A stretch of 64,000 nucleotides of DNA from Acanthochlamys bracteata (taxonomy: Eukaryota; Streptophyta; Magnoliopsida; Pandanales; Velloziaceae): positions 4,607,031 to 4,671,030 of the forward strand of contig CM034142.1 of assembly GCA_019914995.1 (NCBI GenBank), given 5' to 3'. The position numbers and the translations under genes are program-made. Positions 1-12,299 of the stretch are shown one piece after another. Position 1 is the first letter of the stretch; each line of letters opens with the position of its first letter. The notes under the pieces are model-generated. The model was not told the origin of the DNA. It was given only the letters and a program-made list of their open reading frames with translations, and searched no databases.

Positions 1-1487
1 ATCACGACAAATGAATGCCAAGAACACAATGCTAAAGTGCCATCAAAACCAGTTTGTCAGCACGCCAAAATTCAGAATTGAATATCGATTTTCATTAAAA
101 GCCTAGGATCCAGTTACAAAGAGTATACATACACCTGATCCACCATAGTGCTGCGACGATACATCACAATAACCTACTATATGGAGCAACTATACAAAAT
201 GATTCAGATAAATGAAGTTGACAGAAGAACACTCCATATAGAGCCTTCTTACAAGATTCACAAGATGAAATCCAAGCATTCTTTCTTTGCGCATATCGAG
301 TTGATTTTCTTTGGAACATCCAAATGATAATACACTTCAAATCACTAGCATTTCACTGCAAAACAAATTTATATATTGCATCCACAAAGAATCAAATTGA
401 ACATCCAACAGAACCTCACATGGTGATCTATGAATTTGTAAGAAAAATTCGAATTTGAGCTTGATGTATTCCGGTCACCAGATTGGTTCATCGTCTCCAT
501 ACTAAAGGCCACGAAAAAAGAGCAAAGAAGGGGAGCACACGGGAGAAATTGAAATCACCGACAAGCCCATTTATTGTTATAAAAGAAAGATCCAACCGTT
601 GAAGACCTATTTGATGGAACCCGATTGGCAGCAGCGTAGAAGAGCAAAGTGACAACATTGTAGCAGGCACACAAGGGAGACAACGGGAAAATTTCCTACC
701 GTTAGAAGATTAGAAATTTCAACAGGCAGAGAACAGAAAATATAAGAGGGAGAAGAAGAGAAAAATAAACCAGGAGAGAGACACTACAGAGCAAAAGAAA
801 AACAGAGCCACATACATAAGAAAAAGCTTACATAAAGAAGAAACATCTCTCCCACAACCTCACTGCCTGAGCTTTATCTAGATATATCTTTGGCATTTCT
901 TTGATCCTCTCTTTGCTTTACTAAGTTTAAATTCAATCCAGTGAGAGAGATCCAGTGCTTGAAAATTGTTTGTAACAAACATACTCGTTGAGAAGGGCTT
1001 GGTTAAGCCTTCTCGGTTGTGCTAATCTTGTAAGGAGCTACGTACTTTACACAAGGCCTTGGGTAAGGCTTGTGTCTTAGCAGCCGGAGAGACTTGTGAG
1101 TCTAGTAGGCTGTAGGTGGTTTATCTTGAAGAGAGAACCGGTTAAAGTAATGGTGTTTGGCTAAACACATTACTTGGTATTGTAGCAACTTGATAAGAAT
1201 TAGTAGAATTCACTCTTGACAAAGAGTGGCCGTGGACGTAGGCAAATTCATTTGCCGAACCACGTAAATTCTGTGTGTTTGTGTTTTGAATAATTTTTTA
1301 TATTGCTTGCACTTGAACTAAACAGAGAACGTCAAACAGAGAGAATCTATTTACGTTCAGTCGACTATACTGCTGCTATATTGTAGGAAATCAGCTCTGT
1401 TTATATACGAATACTGGATTAAAATTTTTAGCTACCAACTCAATTCACCCCTCCCCTCTTGAGTTGGTTGTGCAGGTTTGACCAACA
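1..1487 (+). mobile_element. Sirevirus-like Ty1/copia LTR, partial (3' LTR or solo LTR)
   Basis: The sequence is the reverse complement of the LTRs at 45926 and 53104 and ends in ...GTTTGACCAACA, the same terminal bases. The start of this LTR lies left of the window. No primer-binding site follows the LTR end, and the next bases belong to an Athila-like element, so this is a 3' LTR or a solo LTR rather than a 5' LTR. Long stretches match the 45.9 kb and 53.1 kb copies closely, so it is a young insertion compared with its surroundings. Confidence 0.85.
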
Positions 1488-1499
1488 ATTTTATTGTAC

Positions 1500-2560
1500 T
1501 AGGTATGGAAGAAGATAAAGCATACCAATTATTCTTAGTTGACCATTCTTAGCCACTAGAAGAACATTGATTGATGTGCAACAAGAGAAGTTAATTTTGT
1601 GAGTATAAAATGAGCAAGTCAGCTTCAATGTATTTGAAGCTATGAGTGTCCATCAAACAGTGACGTTTGTTTGCGAATTGACAAAGTTGATCAAATGGTG
1701 GCTGATGCAGTCAAGGTAGATCATCTAATTGACCCTTTAGCAGCTTGTATTGTCCAAGGTGAATCTTCTAAGACTAAAAGCAAAGTGATTGAGTCATATG
1801 CTCATTCATAGTGGAAAGCTCTAGTAGGACAACTCCATCCATTGAAATGCCTTAAGTACTTGAGCTTAAGTTGTTTCCTTCATATCTAAGGTATCATACC
1901 TGGGAGAAAATTCATCTCTTCTTGCTATTATTTAGGCTTCATGGGTGAGTCCTGTGCGATTGGTACCCAGAAATGAAGGAATAACAGTAGTAAAGAACGA
2001 TAACAATGAGCTCATTACGACAAGAACTGTCACAGAATACCGGGTATGCATTGATTACCGCAAGCTGAACAATGCCAATCAGAAAGATCACTTTCCATTA
2101 CCTTTCATTGATCAAGTATCAGAGAGACTTGCTGGCTCTTCACATTATTGTTTCTTGGATGAGTATTACAAGTTACAATCAAATTCCAATAGCACCGAAA
2201 GATTAAGAAAAGACTACCTTTATATGTCCGTATGGAACTTTTGAGTTTTGGAGAATGCCTTTTAGCCTATGTAATGCACCGGCCACTTTTGAAAGAAGTA
2301 TGATCGCAATTGTTTCTGATATGGTAGAAAGACTCATTAAAATTTTCATGTATGACTTCTCGGTGTCTAGATCTTTGTTAGATGACTATCTAAGAAATTT
2401 GGCTTCAGTTTTGCAATGATGTGAGGAAGCTAATTTAGTCTTGAAATGGAAGAAATATCACTTTATGGTGCTTGAAGGTATTGTTGTAGGACATCGCACT
2501 TCAACCAAGGAAATAGAGGTTGATCGGGCAAAGGTAGAAGTCATTGCAAAGTTACGCCAC
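1500..2560 (+). pseudogene. Athila-like protease end and reverse transcriptase remnant
   Basis: Residues like those around the Athila protease C-terminus (TLIDVQQEKLI, FNVFEAM) occur near 1560-1640. The RT fingers and palm regions follow from about 1945, with VCIDYRKLN and FPLPFIDQ. The copy is a broken fossil. The family assignment rests on RT words typical of Athila/Tat gypsy elements. Confidence 0.8.
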
Positions 2561-2679
2561 CCACTTTAGTCAGAGCATTGAGAAGCTTTTCTGGGCATGC
2601 CAATTTCTATCGCTGATTTTAAAGATTTTTCAAAGATAGCAAAGTGCCTATGCAACCTCCTACTCAAGGATATGTGATT

Positions 2680-3140
2680 TAAATTGTCTAAAGAGTTCTT
2701 CCAAGCTTTTAACACTATAAAACAGAAGCTAGTTTCAGCCCCTATTACTGTAGTACTAGTTTGGGATTTGTCTTTTGAAATCATGTGCGATGCAAATGAC
2801 TATGCTGTTGGAGCAGTCTTGGGGCAACGAAAGAACAAAGTATTTTTTATCATCTATTATACAAGCCGAACCTTGACATATGCCCAAATGAATTATGCAA
2901 CTATAGAGAAGGAGCTTCTAACTGTTGTGTTCGTTTTTGAAAATTTTCGATCATATTTGGTTTGCTCCAAAGTGATAGTCTACACTGATCACTAAGATCT
3001 CAAGTATTTGCTGACAAAGAAAGATGCTAAACTAAAGCTCATTCGATGTGTGCTTCTGCTGCAATAATTTGATTTGGAAATCAGAGACATAAAGGGTTCT
3101 GAAAATCAAGTGGCAGATCACTAATCTCGGATAGAACAGA
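2680..3140 (+). pseudogene. Athila-like RNase H remnant
   Basis: The stretch contains words typical of Ty3/gypsy RNase H: FEIMCDANDYAVGAVLGQR, YTSRTLTYAQMNYATIEKE and VIVYTDH. It follows the RT remnant in the expected order and precedes integrase. It is a broken fossil of the same Athila-like element. Confidence 0.8.
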
Positions 3141-3199
3141 AAGAATAAGGTGAAGAGGTCACCATTCCCATTGATGAAGCATTCCCTAATGAACATGAA

Positions 3200-4440
3200 T
3201 TTTCTATTCAAAGTACTGACACTCCGTGGTATGCGGATTTCGTGTATTACTTGGCCAGCAGCATAATTCCTACAAATCTATGTTACTAACAAAAGAAAAA
3301 AAAATTCTGATATTTTACATTTGGGAAGATCCAATCCTATACAGACATTGTTCGAATCATATCATAAGAAGATGTGTACCAGAAGAGGAGATGGAAAGCA
3401 TCCGCAGAATTGTCATTCATCGAAATATGGAGGTCACTTTGGTGGAACAAAAAAGCTGCAAAGATACTACAATCAATTTTTAACTAGCGTTCATTATTTC
3501 ATGACGCACATACATGTGTTGCTACTTGTGATCATTGTCAAAGAACGGGAAATATCTTTAAAAGAATGAGATGCCACTGAATAATATTTTTCAGATTGAA
3601 TTGTTAGATGTATCAGGAATAGACTTCATTGGACCATTTCCTTCTTCATTTTTGAATAAATACATCTTAGTCGTTGTTGACTATGTCTCCAAGTGGGTGG
3701 AGGCTGTGGCATTACCTACAAATGACAGTAAGGCTATGGTGAACTTACTATGAAAACACATTTTTACTCGGTATGGCACTCCAAAAGTAAGCATTAGTGA
3801 TCATGGTACACACTTTTTTAATCGTCATTTTGAATCTTTACTATGGAAACATGGTGTCACACATCGAGTAGCCACTACCTATCATCCTCAAACCAGCAGC
3901 CAAGTTGAAGTTTCAAACCGAGAATTGAAGCGCATACTTGAGAAAACAGTGAACACTTTAAGGAAAGATTAGTCAAAGAAATTAGACGATGCATTATGGG
4001 CTTTTCGCATAGTATTGAATACTCCAATTGGAATGTCTCCTTATCGTCTAGTGTTTGGGAAAGCTTGCCATCGACCTGGAGAGCTAGAGCATCGAGCATA
4101 TTGCGTAGTCATGAAGTTGAATTTTGATATGTAAGCAGTAGGAGAGAAAATATTGTTGCAGCTAAATGAACTAGACGAATTTCGACGTGAAGCTTATGAA
4201 AATGCTAGAATTTACAAGAAAAACCTGAGGCCTGGAATGACAAGAACATATTAAGAAAGGAGTTCACCCCTACACAGCAAGTTCTACTATACAACTCACC
4301 CTTACGTCTATTCCCTGGAAAGCTTAAACCAATATGGTTGGGTCCATTCACTACGGCAAGAGTTTTCTTTATAGAGTAGTCTAGGTTACTGATGAGAAGA
4401 AAGGTACAATCAAAGTTAATGGGCAATGATTGAAACCATA
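3200..4440 (+). pseudogene. Athila-like integrase remnant
   Basis: The core domain words [12 protein letters not shown] and [18 protein letters not shown] lie at about 3613-3720. Further integrase-like stretches follow near 3780-3960 (YGTPK..., [16 protein letters not shown]) and 4010-4090 (FGKACHRPGELEH). The C-terminal part around 4200-4430 resembles the end of gypsy polyproteins. It is a broken fossil, old by divergence. Confidence 0.8.
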
Positions 4441-5925
4441 TTTGCTAGTTTTGACAGCAACAAGACTGTGATCCTCCTTGAACTGGCATAGAGAAAAAGA
4501 AGAAGTCGAGCTATAGACTATAAGTAAAGTGCTTATTAGGAAGCAACCCAAGTCTTTCAAGCTTTAGTATTTCATCTATGTTGAATTTTCTTTTGAATTA
4601 ATTTTATGTTTTGATATTTCTTTTAGTTCTAATAAAGTTTTAATGATAGGGAGAAACATGACAAGTGGACATAAAACATAAGGAACATCGAGTGAGCATG
4701 CACAAAATTCAAGGACACTTTCTAACCTCTCCTCTTTACTTATATTTTTTTATATACACAAAGAGTACAATGTTAGTTCTAAGTGTGGGGATAGAGAATG
4801 TTTGTAATGTTTATATTTTGTTGCTTGGTTGGTTGGAGTACACCACTTATGTTGAAAATTTTTTAGCTTGAGTCTTAATTATTGGAGATGGACTAAATGT
4901 ATAGTCATTGAAGTTAATTTTTATATTAGCTAGTGATGAGTGTGGCATTCATTAGCTTGGACTTATCATCATGAGTGTTTTAGAGAATTGATTTGCTTTC
5001 GTTGTCATTTTGAGATTTGAAGCTAAGGACTTATTTACATACCTCTTCAAACTCACTTTTTTTAAACTCACTTTTAATACAAAGTAAATTAAAAAATTAA
5101 AATATATTATTTTTATTAAAAATTTATTTTTTAAAAGTTAATTTCAAATTTTACTTATAATATAAAATAATATAGAATTTTATATTTTATTAAATATTTT
5201 TAATTTTTAATTTTATTTTTTAAACTCGCTTCTGAAAAAGTGAGCTTATCCTATAGTAAACACGCCCTAATTTAGTGTTTAATTGAGAAGTTACTGTGAG
5301 CATTGACTATATACTAGAATTCTATTCCCAACTATTGTTTCCATAAACGAAATTGCACTAGTCAAGCTTATCTAGTTGAAAGGAGCTACCTACATGAAGT
5401 GTGAAAGCTAGTTTTGAGTAATTTGGCACTATGTACCACAAATATATAGGAGATAATCTATCAGGGAAGAGGCTACCTTCGTAATAGTGTGAAAGCTATC
5501 GACTGTAAGTCTTAAAAAAACAAAAAAAAGGAAAAAGAATGAAGAAAAGTAATACTATGCCTGACTAAGTCTTGGACACAAAAGAGGAATTCAGATGACT
5601 AGCTAGTTTGACTTTCTTGACTTAAACTTCGATATTGAGACTATAAGAGCGGAAGAAATCAAAATAGGCACATGAGCTTATTGAGCATCAAAGTACTTAT
5701 ATTCATAAGTTTAGCTTTCTTGCTTTATTGTTTGGTTGCATGTGAACAAATGTGTATATGATTGAGAAAATATGATTGGTTGTGCTTTCGAAATTTTCAT
5801 GAGTTATGCACTCAATGACAAATCTAAAGATAGTAGTGTTACAAAATCTAACCAAGCTACATAAACATTAATTCTTTTTTACTTTTGCTGCTCAAGAGCG
5901 AGCAAAAGCTAAGTGTGCGGGTATT
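4441..5925 (+). other. 3' non-coding region of the Athila-like element
   Basis: No convincing coding region is visible between the integrase remnant and the LTR. Long untranslated or envelope-like 3' regions are usual for Athila, but I see no clear envelope-like reading frame. The stretch ends in a purine-rich tract just before 5926. A Tourist-like MITE occupies 5027-5267. Confidence 0.65.
5027..5267. mobile_element. Tourist-like MITE (PIF/Harbinger type)
   Basis: A 241-base AT-rich insertion is flanked by the 3-base direct repeat TAA (5024-5026 and 5268-5270). Its ends form an imperfect terminal inverted repeat: GGACTTATTTACATA at the left against GGGCGTGTTTACTATA read inward from the right. 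A TAA/TTA target duplication with a GGG.TGTTT-like terminus is characteristic of PIF/Harbinger Tourist elements. It has no coding capacity and sits in the 3' part of the Athila-like element, so it is younger than that element. A related right end occurs near 34398. Confidence 0.7.
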
Positions 5926-7290
5926 TGATGTGCTTAACTATATACATAATCTCATGCAATTTTGTACCCTATATGTTTGATTTTTTTATATAAATGTTGA
6001 TTAAAAAGAACCTTACTCCTGTATTTTTCTTATTTCTAGCAATTTTGTACAGTGCGAGCATTTTTTATGAAAACTTGACTTTCGATGGAGTTTTTGTGAA
6101 CGGCCAATTGTTCGTGAAATCTAAGACTTTGAAGTTAGTTCATATTTTTTTTCAGATATTTATGGCCCGTCAATGGATATATATTCATAGATGAATTGGA
6201 CACCAAATGCAGAATCGCATAATATGTGCAGTTTCGGAATAAGTGAAGTTGAAGGACTTCCTGATTTTTAAATAACATATATGATATATGGTTGGAAAGA
6301 TAAGACATTATTCTTAAATTTACATATATTTACAGAATTTTTGTAGGCCAAACAGACCCCAAAATGGTGCAACAACAGGGTACAAAGAGTTCGGATTAGT
6401 TTTGGATTGCACCAACCTAATTATGGAAAGAAAATTCTATGATTTAAATATTAAATTTTGTGATTTCCAGAGGGGAGCACAGAAGAGGGTAGAGCAGAGG
6501 CAGCTGATCTAGGGTTTACTCTTGGGGTCTTACTACTAGAACGGAGAGAAGGACGGACGAAAATAAGGAGCAAAGAAAAGAGACGGCAGTTTCCTTCACA
6601 CTACTTTTTGTTCAATCTCTCATTTTTCTCTCTATGTTGTTAGGTCTAAAAACTATGTACTAAATTCCTCTCTGCTGGGGCTATGATATAGCGTAGCTAT
6701 AATGATTTAATTCTTAGTTATATAATATTTGAAGTTTTATAATTGTTTATTGAGTATTTATTATCGTGCTTAATACTTTTCAGTATTTGGCCAATATTCA
6801 ATCAATTAGAGATTTGTATTTAAACAGAGATGTGACATGTGAATTAGTCTTCGTAATGAATGCCATGAATTGTATGAGAGACAAAGATATACTATTATGG
6901 TTTGTACAGTTAATCTCGAATGCCATAAAATTTAATAAGCTTTCTTGATGTTAATTCACATGAAAGTATTTTTGGTATAGTTTGAAAAAGTATATCAAAA
7001 AAATTTTCAACTGTCGATAAAGATTATAAACTTCGATAGCATGAATACGGAATTGAATTGGATTAGTTATGGTGAAATCAGATGCCTAGCATTTAAGTCA
7101 CTGAAATCTTACAAGTGTTAGTTTTAGGCTATTTTGCTTTCTTTAGTTTTAGCGTTCGCTCATTTTAAATCGATCGTTCAAATAATTATAGCATTAGTTA
7201 TTTTTTATACTTAATCAGTTAATCAATCCTCATGGGAACGATATTTTTTTCATCATTATATTACGTATGCGACTCGTACACTTGCAATAC
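5926..7290 (+). repeat. 3' LTR of the Athila-like element
   Basis: The LTR begins TGATGTGC directly after the purine-rich tract. Its right end is approximate, placed after the stretch TCCTCATGGGAACGATA ... GACTCGTACACTTGC (about 7227-7290), which resembles the conserved end of Athila LTRs. The matching 5' LTR is not in the window, so LTR-based dating is not possible. Small open frames inside it are not supported as genes. Confidence 0.65.
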
Positions 7291-7299
7291 CAAAACCTA

Positions 7300-7960
7300 T
7301 ACTTATAAGTCTCGACTGTTCAGTTATGAGCGTGAGTGGAAAGTAAAATTTAACCATGCTACAATAGAAGGTTTCTATGAATGCGAAATGTTTGAGTTTG
7401 TAGGGATTTCTTGTAGACATCTTATAAAAGTTTTTTAGGTCCGTGACATGAAAGTACCTTATCACTTTATCATTAAAAGATAGATTAAAGGGGCTAATAA
7501 ATATAGAGCTAAGTATGTTAGTGGATCAGTGCGAGGCCATGAGAATTTTGATCTACTAAGACCTACCAAACTCATGAAGATTTTCAATCAATTATGGTAT
7601 GATGCTGGTGAAGCATATGATACTTTCCAATTGATGTTGTAAACATTACAAGAATTATCAATACGGATTAAGGAAACAAGGGAGATTAAGGATAGCTCAC
7701 AAGTCCATTCATCCATTGACATTTGTAGTTTGCATGTCCCGGTGAATGCATCTGAAGTTTTACTTTTGAATCTCAATATGTCACAAGCTAACGGAAGAAA
7801 AAAGGAAGGAAAAGCTTACTTTTCAGTTGGTATAAGAATAAAAGGTGGTTTAGAAAAAGCTGTTGCAAAAGCCAAAGTAAAGACATGAAGGAGGTGTGCT
7901 TGTTGTATCAAGTTTGGTGTTAAGCATGAAAAACGAAATTGTAATAATTTATTTAATTTT
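7300..7960 (+). pseudogene. FAR1-RELATED SEQUENCE (FRS)/MULE transposase C-terminal fragment
   Basis: FRS proteins are plant transcription factors domesticated from Mutator-like transposases. They carry a FAR1 zinc domain, a MULE transposase core and a SWIM zinc finger. Here only the SWIM region and C-terminal tail are visible: REWKVKFNHATIEGFYE, then CEMFEFVGISCRHLIKVF, then VRDMKVPYHFIIKR. The first SWIM cysteine position reads as tyrosine, while the later C, C and H are kept. In-frame stops occur near 7436, 7483 and 7641, so it is a pseudogene. The N-terminal half is absent, because the Athila-like LTR abuts its left side. An acidic stretch at 8045-8152 could be a following exon. A FRS gene and an autonomous MULE cannot be told apart from this fragment. 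Confidence 0.75.
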
Positions 7961-8699
7961 GGTTAATCATATACTTACTCTCTTCTTGTGATATAAATTA
8001 GTATTGATATTTGTAAATTTTTTTTACTTGATTGTTATTGATAGAGATGCTTCCAAAGGGTGTTCTGAAGATGATGATGTTGAATCTATAAATACAAATA
8101 AAGGTGACGATAATGATGATGAAGAGACAGTGGAGTTTAAATCCAACTGCTAAGACAATAGTGTTTATGCATGTGTTGTATAAGCTAAAACATTGTAGCT
8201 ACTTTTTTTAATCCAGTTTAACTTGTTTAACTGTAGTATTTTGTAATGGTTGTAGTTAGCTTATAGAAGTTGTTTAAACGGTGTGAATTGTTCAATCATA
8301 TAAAGCTTTGTTCAATTTATGAGACTTGGTCAACTATGTCAAGAAACTCCATTCAATTGCACATTGATAACATTGATAACCTGTCCATTGTACAGTGATA
8401 ACATCGTACATGAGGTAGTTAATGAGCTCTTTGTTTACATGAGCTATCTGTTTACAATAAATAGTTGTTACATAGTACTTACATATTATCTGTTTAGAAG
8501 GTATTCACATGTTACCAATAAATGGTAGTTACATGCGCTCTCTATTTACAGGAGCTCTCTGGTACATTCACAATCTAGATATTAGGTACCTAATCCATTC
8601 AGAGTTGAATGTATCCTTCCATCCAGGCACAATAATAAATGCAACCACCAAACTTTTATAATTCATCAATCAATTTATTTTGAGTCTGGATAGACATAC
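7961..8699. other. Non-coding stretch between FRS fragment and chromovirus-like element
   Basis: The sequence is AT-rich. The acidic tract near 8070-8150 (GATGATGATG..., AATGATGATGAAGAG) may be a terminal exon of the FRS fragment. From 8160 to 8699 there are short degenerate GTTACAT/TTTACA words but no supported gene. CATAC at 8695-8699 is the target-site copy of the element that follows. Confidence 0.5.
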
Positions 8700-9111
8700 T
8701 AATGCACTTAGTGAAAAAATTTACTAAGAACTTGATAAGTAGCTAACCTAAGAAAAGAAAATTAAACTTCATTGTTCCCTCCTCCACTTAACATACAAAG
8801 AATTATTTATAACTAGCTAAAGAGTCCTAACTCCAACTAAATTAGCTAGCTAAATAAGAGTTATTTTTCTAAGAGAACTCTTTCTAAGAATTAAAACTGA
8901 GAACTATTCCTAAGAAGTAAAAACAACTTCAATACAACTGAAATACTAGAGTCCTAATAGAACTCAATTATTTCGCTGCCCCCAAAGTGTTGCATTCCTA
9001 AGTATGTTATAGAATCCTTATTATGTGCATCCTGGGCAAGAGAGGCACTTCTTTGCTGGATGCCTCATGCGACGAGGTCTTTGTGGGGTGCTATCTTCCT
9101 GCAATGCATCA
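8700..9111 (-). repeat. 3' LTR of the chromovirus-like element
   Basis: In element orientation the LTR starts TGATGCATTGCAGG and ends ...AAGTGCATTA. It is preceded in element orientation by the polypurine tract AAGGGGAGGGGAA (plus coordinates 9112-9124). It matches the LTR at 13806-14215 along its whole length with few differences. Confidence 0.9.
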
Positions 9112-9130
9112 TTCCCCTCCCCTTGAGAAT

Positions 9131-10440
9131 TCAACTCGTCCTCGAGGCGAGGTAAAGGAAGCTTGGTGACATCTGTGGAAAGTAAAGGTGAGTTGGGACC
9201 AATTTTGCATCTTTGAGTTGAGACACATGTATTAGGGGATGGGTGCGTGCATCTGCCGGAAGGGCTAACCTATATGCCACTGGTCCTATAGCTTCCAAAA
9301 TAGTGAAGGGCCCGTAGTACCGACGGCGGAGCTTAGCATGGCTGCGCGCTGCTATTGAACACTGGCGATATTGTTGTAACTTCAAGAAAACACGATCACC
9401 GAGTTGAAAATGCTTGTCGCGACGATGCTTGTCGACCAACTGCTTCATCCGATTTTGCGCTCTAGATAGATGAAAACGCAGCTCGCGAAGAATCTCGTCT
9501 CTCTGCCTCAGTTGAGCACCCACACGGTCATCGCGAAGCTGTCTGGAAGAGAAGGCCACAAGCGGTGGGGGTGGGCAGCCATACACAGCTTCAAATGGCG
9601 ATGTCTTAATGGATGAATGAGTGCTAGTGTTATAAGAATACTCGGCCCAATGCAAGTAGCTCATCCACCTTCGAGGTCTGTCTCCAATGAAACAACGCAA
9701 GTATGTTCCAAGACCTCGATTCACTACCTCCGTTTCTCCATCCGTTTATGGATGATAAGCGGAACTCATATGCGATGAGGTGCCTTGTAGTCGATGCAAC
9801 TCTTGCCAAAATGTACTAAGAAACACGGAATCGCAATCCGAAACAATAGAAGATGGGCATCCATGGAGACGAATAATTTCTCGAGCAAAGACAGCTGCGA
9901 CCATTTGTGCATTATAAGGATGTTTCAAGGGAAGGAAGTGGGCATATTTAGAAAGACGGTCAACAACCACCAAGATCATGTCTTTGTCGTCCGGTAGTGG
10001 AAGACCATCAATAAAATCGATAGAGATATCCGTCCAGATTTTATTTGGAACAGGCAAAGGTTGTAGTAAGCCGGCAGGCCGCAAGGCTTCGGACTTAGCT
10101 CGGGCGCACGTAGCACATGTGTTGATGTAGCGCTGAGTATCCTTGGAGAGGCCTGACCAGTAAAATTGAGCCGAGATCCTTTTAAATGTCCTGAAGTGGC
10201 CGTCATGCCCTCTGAGAAGCGAATTATGGGCTGCAAACAGCAGCTGCCCGCGTAAGCAAGGGTCAGCAGGTACCCATACACGATTCTTTTGAAGGATGAG
10301 CCCTCGACATTCCGAGAACTCATTGCAATCCTCATTCTTGGCTGCCAACAAGAGCTTCCTGTAATCAGGATCATCCTGTTGGGCACGTCGCAAGTCATCC
10401 CAGAAGGAAGGTTGCAAAGTGGTGAGGGCAGCGAGTGAAG
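9131..10440 (-). pseudogene. Chromovirus-like integrase region
   Basis: The integrase HHCC zinc domain (H..LLRGHDGHFRTFKR ... CATCARAK) is followed by the core (IWTDISIDFIDGLP, VVVDRLSKYAHFLPLKHPY) and the C-terminal module (LGDRVFLKLQQYR, RRYYGPFTILEAIG, HPLIHVSQLK). The HVSQLK ending is typical of plant chromoviruses. The region is part of a broken element. Confidence 0.85.
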
Positions 10441-10519
10441 CTAAGGCCTCCTCGACAATGCATCCGCGACAATATTAGTTTTCCCAACACGGTACTCTAT
10501 CCGGTAATCAAAACCTAAG

Positions 10520-11620
10520 AGTTTGACAAGCTATTTCAGTTGGTCTGGAGAGGATAGTCACTGCTCAAGAAGAAATTTAAGACTCAAGTGGTCAGTTTTA
10601 ATGATAAATCGAGTACCTAGCAAATACGGCCGCCAACGTTGAACTGCAAGAACGAGCGCCATTAATTCTTTTTCATATGTAGACTTAGCAGCGTTAGCCG
10701 GAGACAAAGCCTTAGTAAAGTAAGCAATAGGGCGATTATTTTGGGAGAGAACAGCACCCATGCCCTTGCAAGAAGCATCTGTCTCAACTGTAAAAGGTTG
10801 AAAAAATCAGGTGCAATAAGCACAGGTGTAGACGACATAGCCATTTTGCGTTGCTGGAAAGCATTTTCTGCATTGTCATTCCAAGCAAATGAGTCCTTCT
10901 TTAATAAGGCAGTGAGGGGAGCAGCAATAGTGCCATAGTTCTTCACAAAAAGGCGGTAGTAGCCTGTGAGTCCAAGAAACCCGCGCAATGCTATGGAAGA
11001 AGTGGGTACTGGCCATCTTGAACCTTGACTAGATCTGCTGAAATGCCCCCCGCTGAAACAATATGTCCCGGATATTCAAGTTGGAGACAACCAAATTGAC
11101 ACTTGGTGCGATTTGTATAAAGTCGTTCCCGTCATAGACCCGAAAAAACAGCGGCAAGATGAGCTAGGTGGTCCTGCCATGAAACACTATAAGCCAGAAT
11201 GTCATCAAAGAAGATAAGGACAAACTTACGTAAATAAGGTCGAAACAAGTCATTCATCAACGATTGAAAGGTCGCCGGAGCATTAGTTAGTCCAAAGGGC
11301 ATCATTAGAAACTCGTAATGACCATCGTGAGTTCGGAAGGCAGTTTTGTGTATGTCGACATTCTTTACACGGATTTGATGGTAACCCGATTTTAAGTCGA
11401 GCTTAGAGAAGTAACGTGCACCGTGCAACTCATCTAATAGTTCGTCGATCACCAGAATTGAAAATTTATCTTTAACAGTGATATCGTTCAAAGAGCGATA
11501 GTCGACTCAAAATCTCCAAGACTCATCTTTCTTCTTTACTAGTAACACTGGTGACGAAAATGCGGATACAGTAGGACGATATCTGCAACTGTCCTTTCGA
11601 TCTCGGCTTTTTGAACATGT
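10520..11620 (-). pseudogene. Chromovirus-like reverse transcriptase and RNase H region
   Basis: RT words are clear: [57 protein letters not shown] and FFDDIL. The thumb region [19 protein letters not shown] and the RNase H words [39 protein letters not shown] and IKTDHLSLKFLLEQ follow. The order and sequence fit Ty3/gypsy. It is part of a broken copy. Confidence 0.85.
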
Positions 11621-11739
11621 GGATAACGATACGGCCTAGTGTTAGCCGGAGGAGCGCCGAGTAGCAAGGGAATGCCATGGTCATGAGACCTCTTCGGTGG
11701 AAGCCCCAAAGAGGTTGAAAAATAGAGCTATGCATGTTC

Positions 11740-12290
11740 AGGAGCTCTTATAAATCAGTGGGCAGCGGCTCTGTCCCTATATTGCTGTTAGTAATAGATA
11801 ACGCCATGATACGCATTGAGCAACATAAAGCTCCTGAGTGCAGGCTGGTCAGTTGAGATATGCCACCTTCTCGAATACCTCGAAGGATGAAGTCTGGATT
11901 TTGTAAAGTAAAACGCATGTCCGAATGATCCCAATTACAAATAACATCGCCAAGACTCCGAAGCCATTGAATACCCAAGACAATATCCATGCCTCCCAAA
12001 GGAAATGGATATGCATCGACAACAACTGAAGCACCTTGGATATTTAAGGGGATTGCATTGTAAATCTTTTCGATGGAATGTGATCGACCATCGGCAAGTT
12101 CTACGTGCGAATGAGTGTAGATTGGAGATGCAAGTGTTTCGCCAATCTATCCACAATAAAATTATGAGTGAAGCTAGAATCAATCAAAATAAATACCTCT
12201 TGTTTCTTAATCATGCCCACAACTCTAATGGTTTGTGGCCCGACCATTCCATGCATGGCACTCAAGGATAATTTGGCATCTTCGTAGGTT
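11740..12290 (-). pseudogene. Chromovirus-like aspartic protease region
   Basis: The stretch lies between gag and RT on the minus strand. The word GGMDIVLGIQWLRSLGDV is the conserved C-terminal half of plant gypsy proteases. Sequence around 12120-12190 looks like the N-terminal half containing the active-site region. It is part of a broken copy. Confidence 0.75.
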
Positions 12291-12299
12291 CATCCTCAG

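Larger units (their letters stand above)
1488..7290 (+). mobile_element. Athila-like Ty3/gypsy element, old and broken (5' part missing)
   Basis: Remnants appear in the order protease, RT, RNase H, integrase, long 3' non-coding region, polypurine tract and LTR. The RT stretch resembles the Athila/Tat RT start (ITVVKN..., VCIDYRKLN, FPLPFIDQ). The integrase stretch resembles Athila ([28 protein letters not shown]). The junction at 5900-5926 (GAGCGAGCAAAAGCTAAGTG followed by a G-rich run and TGATGTGC) is the kind seen at Athila 3' LTRs. The element is heavily decayed, with many breaks, so it is among the oldest in the window. A MITE sits in its 3' region and a younger sirevirus-like LTR abuts its left side. 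Confidence 0.85.
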
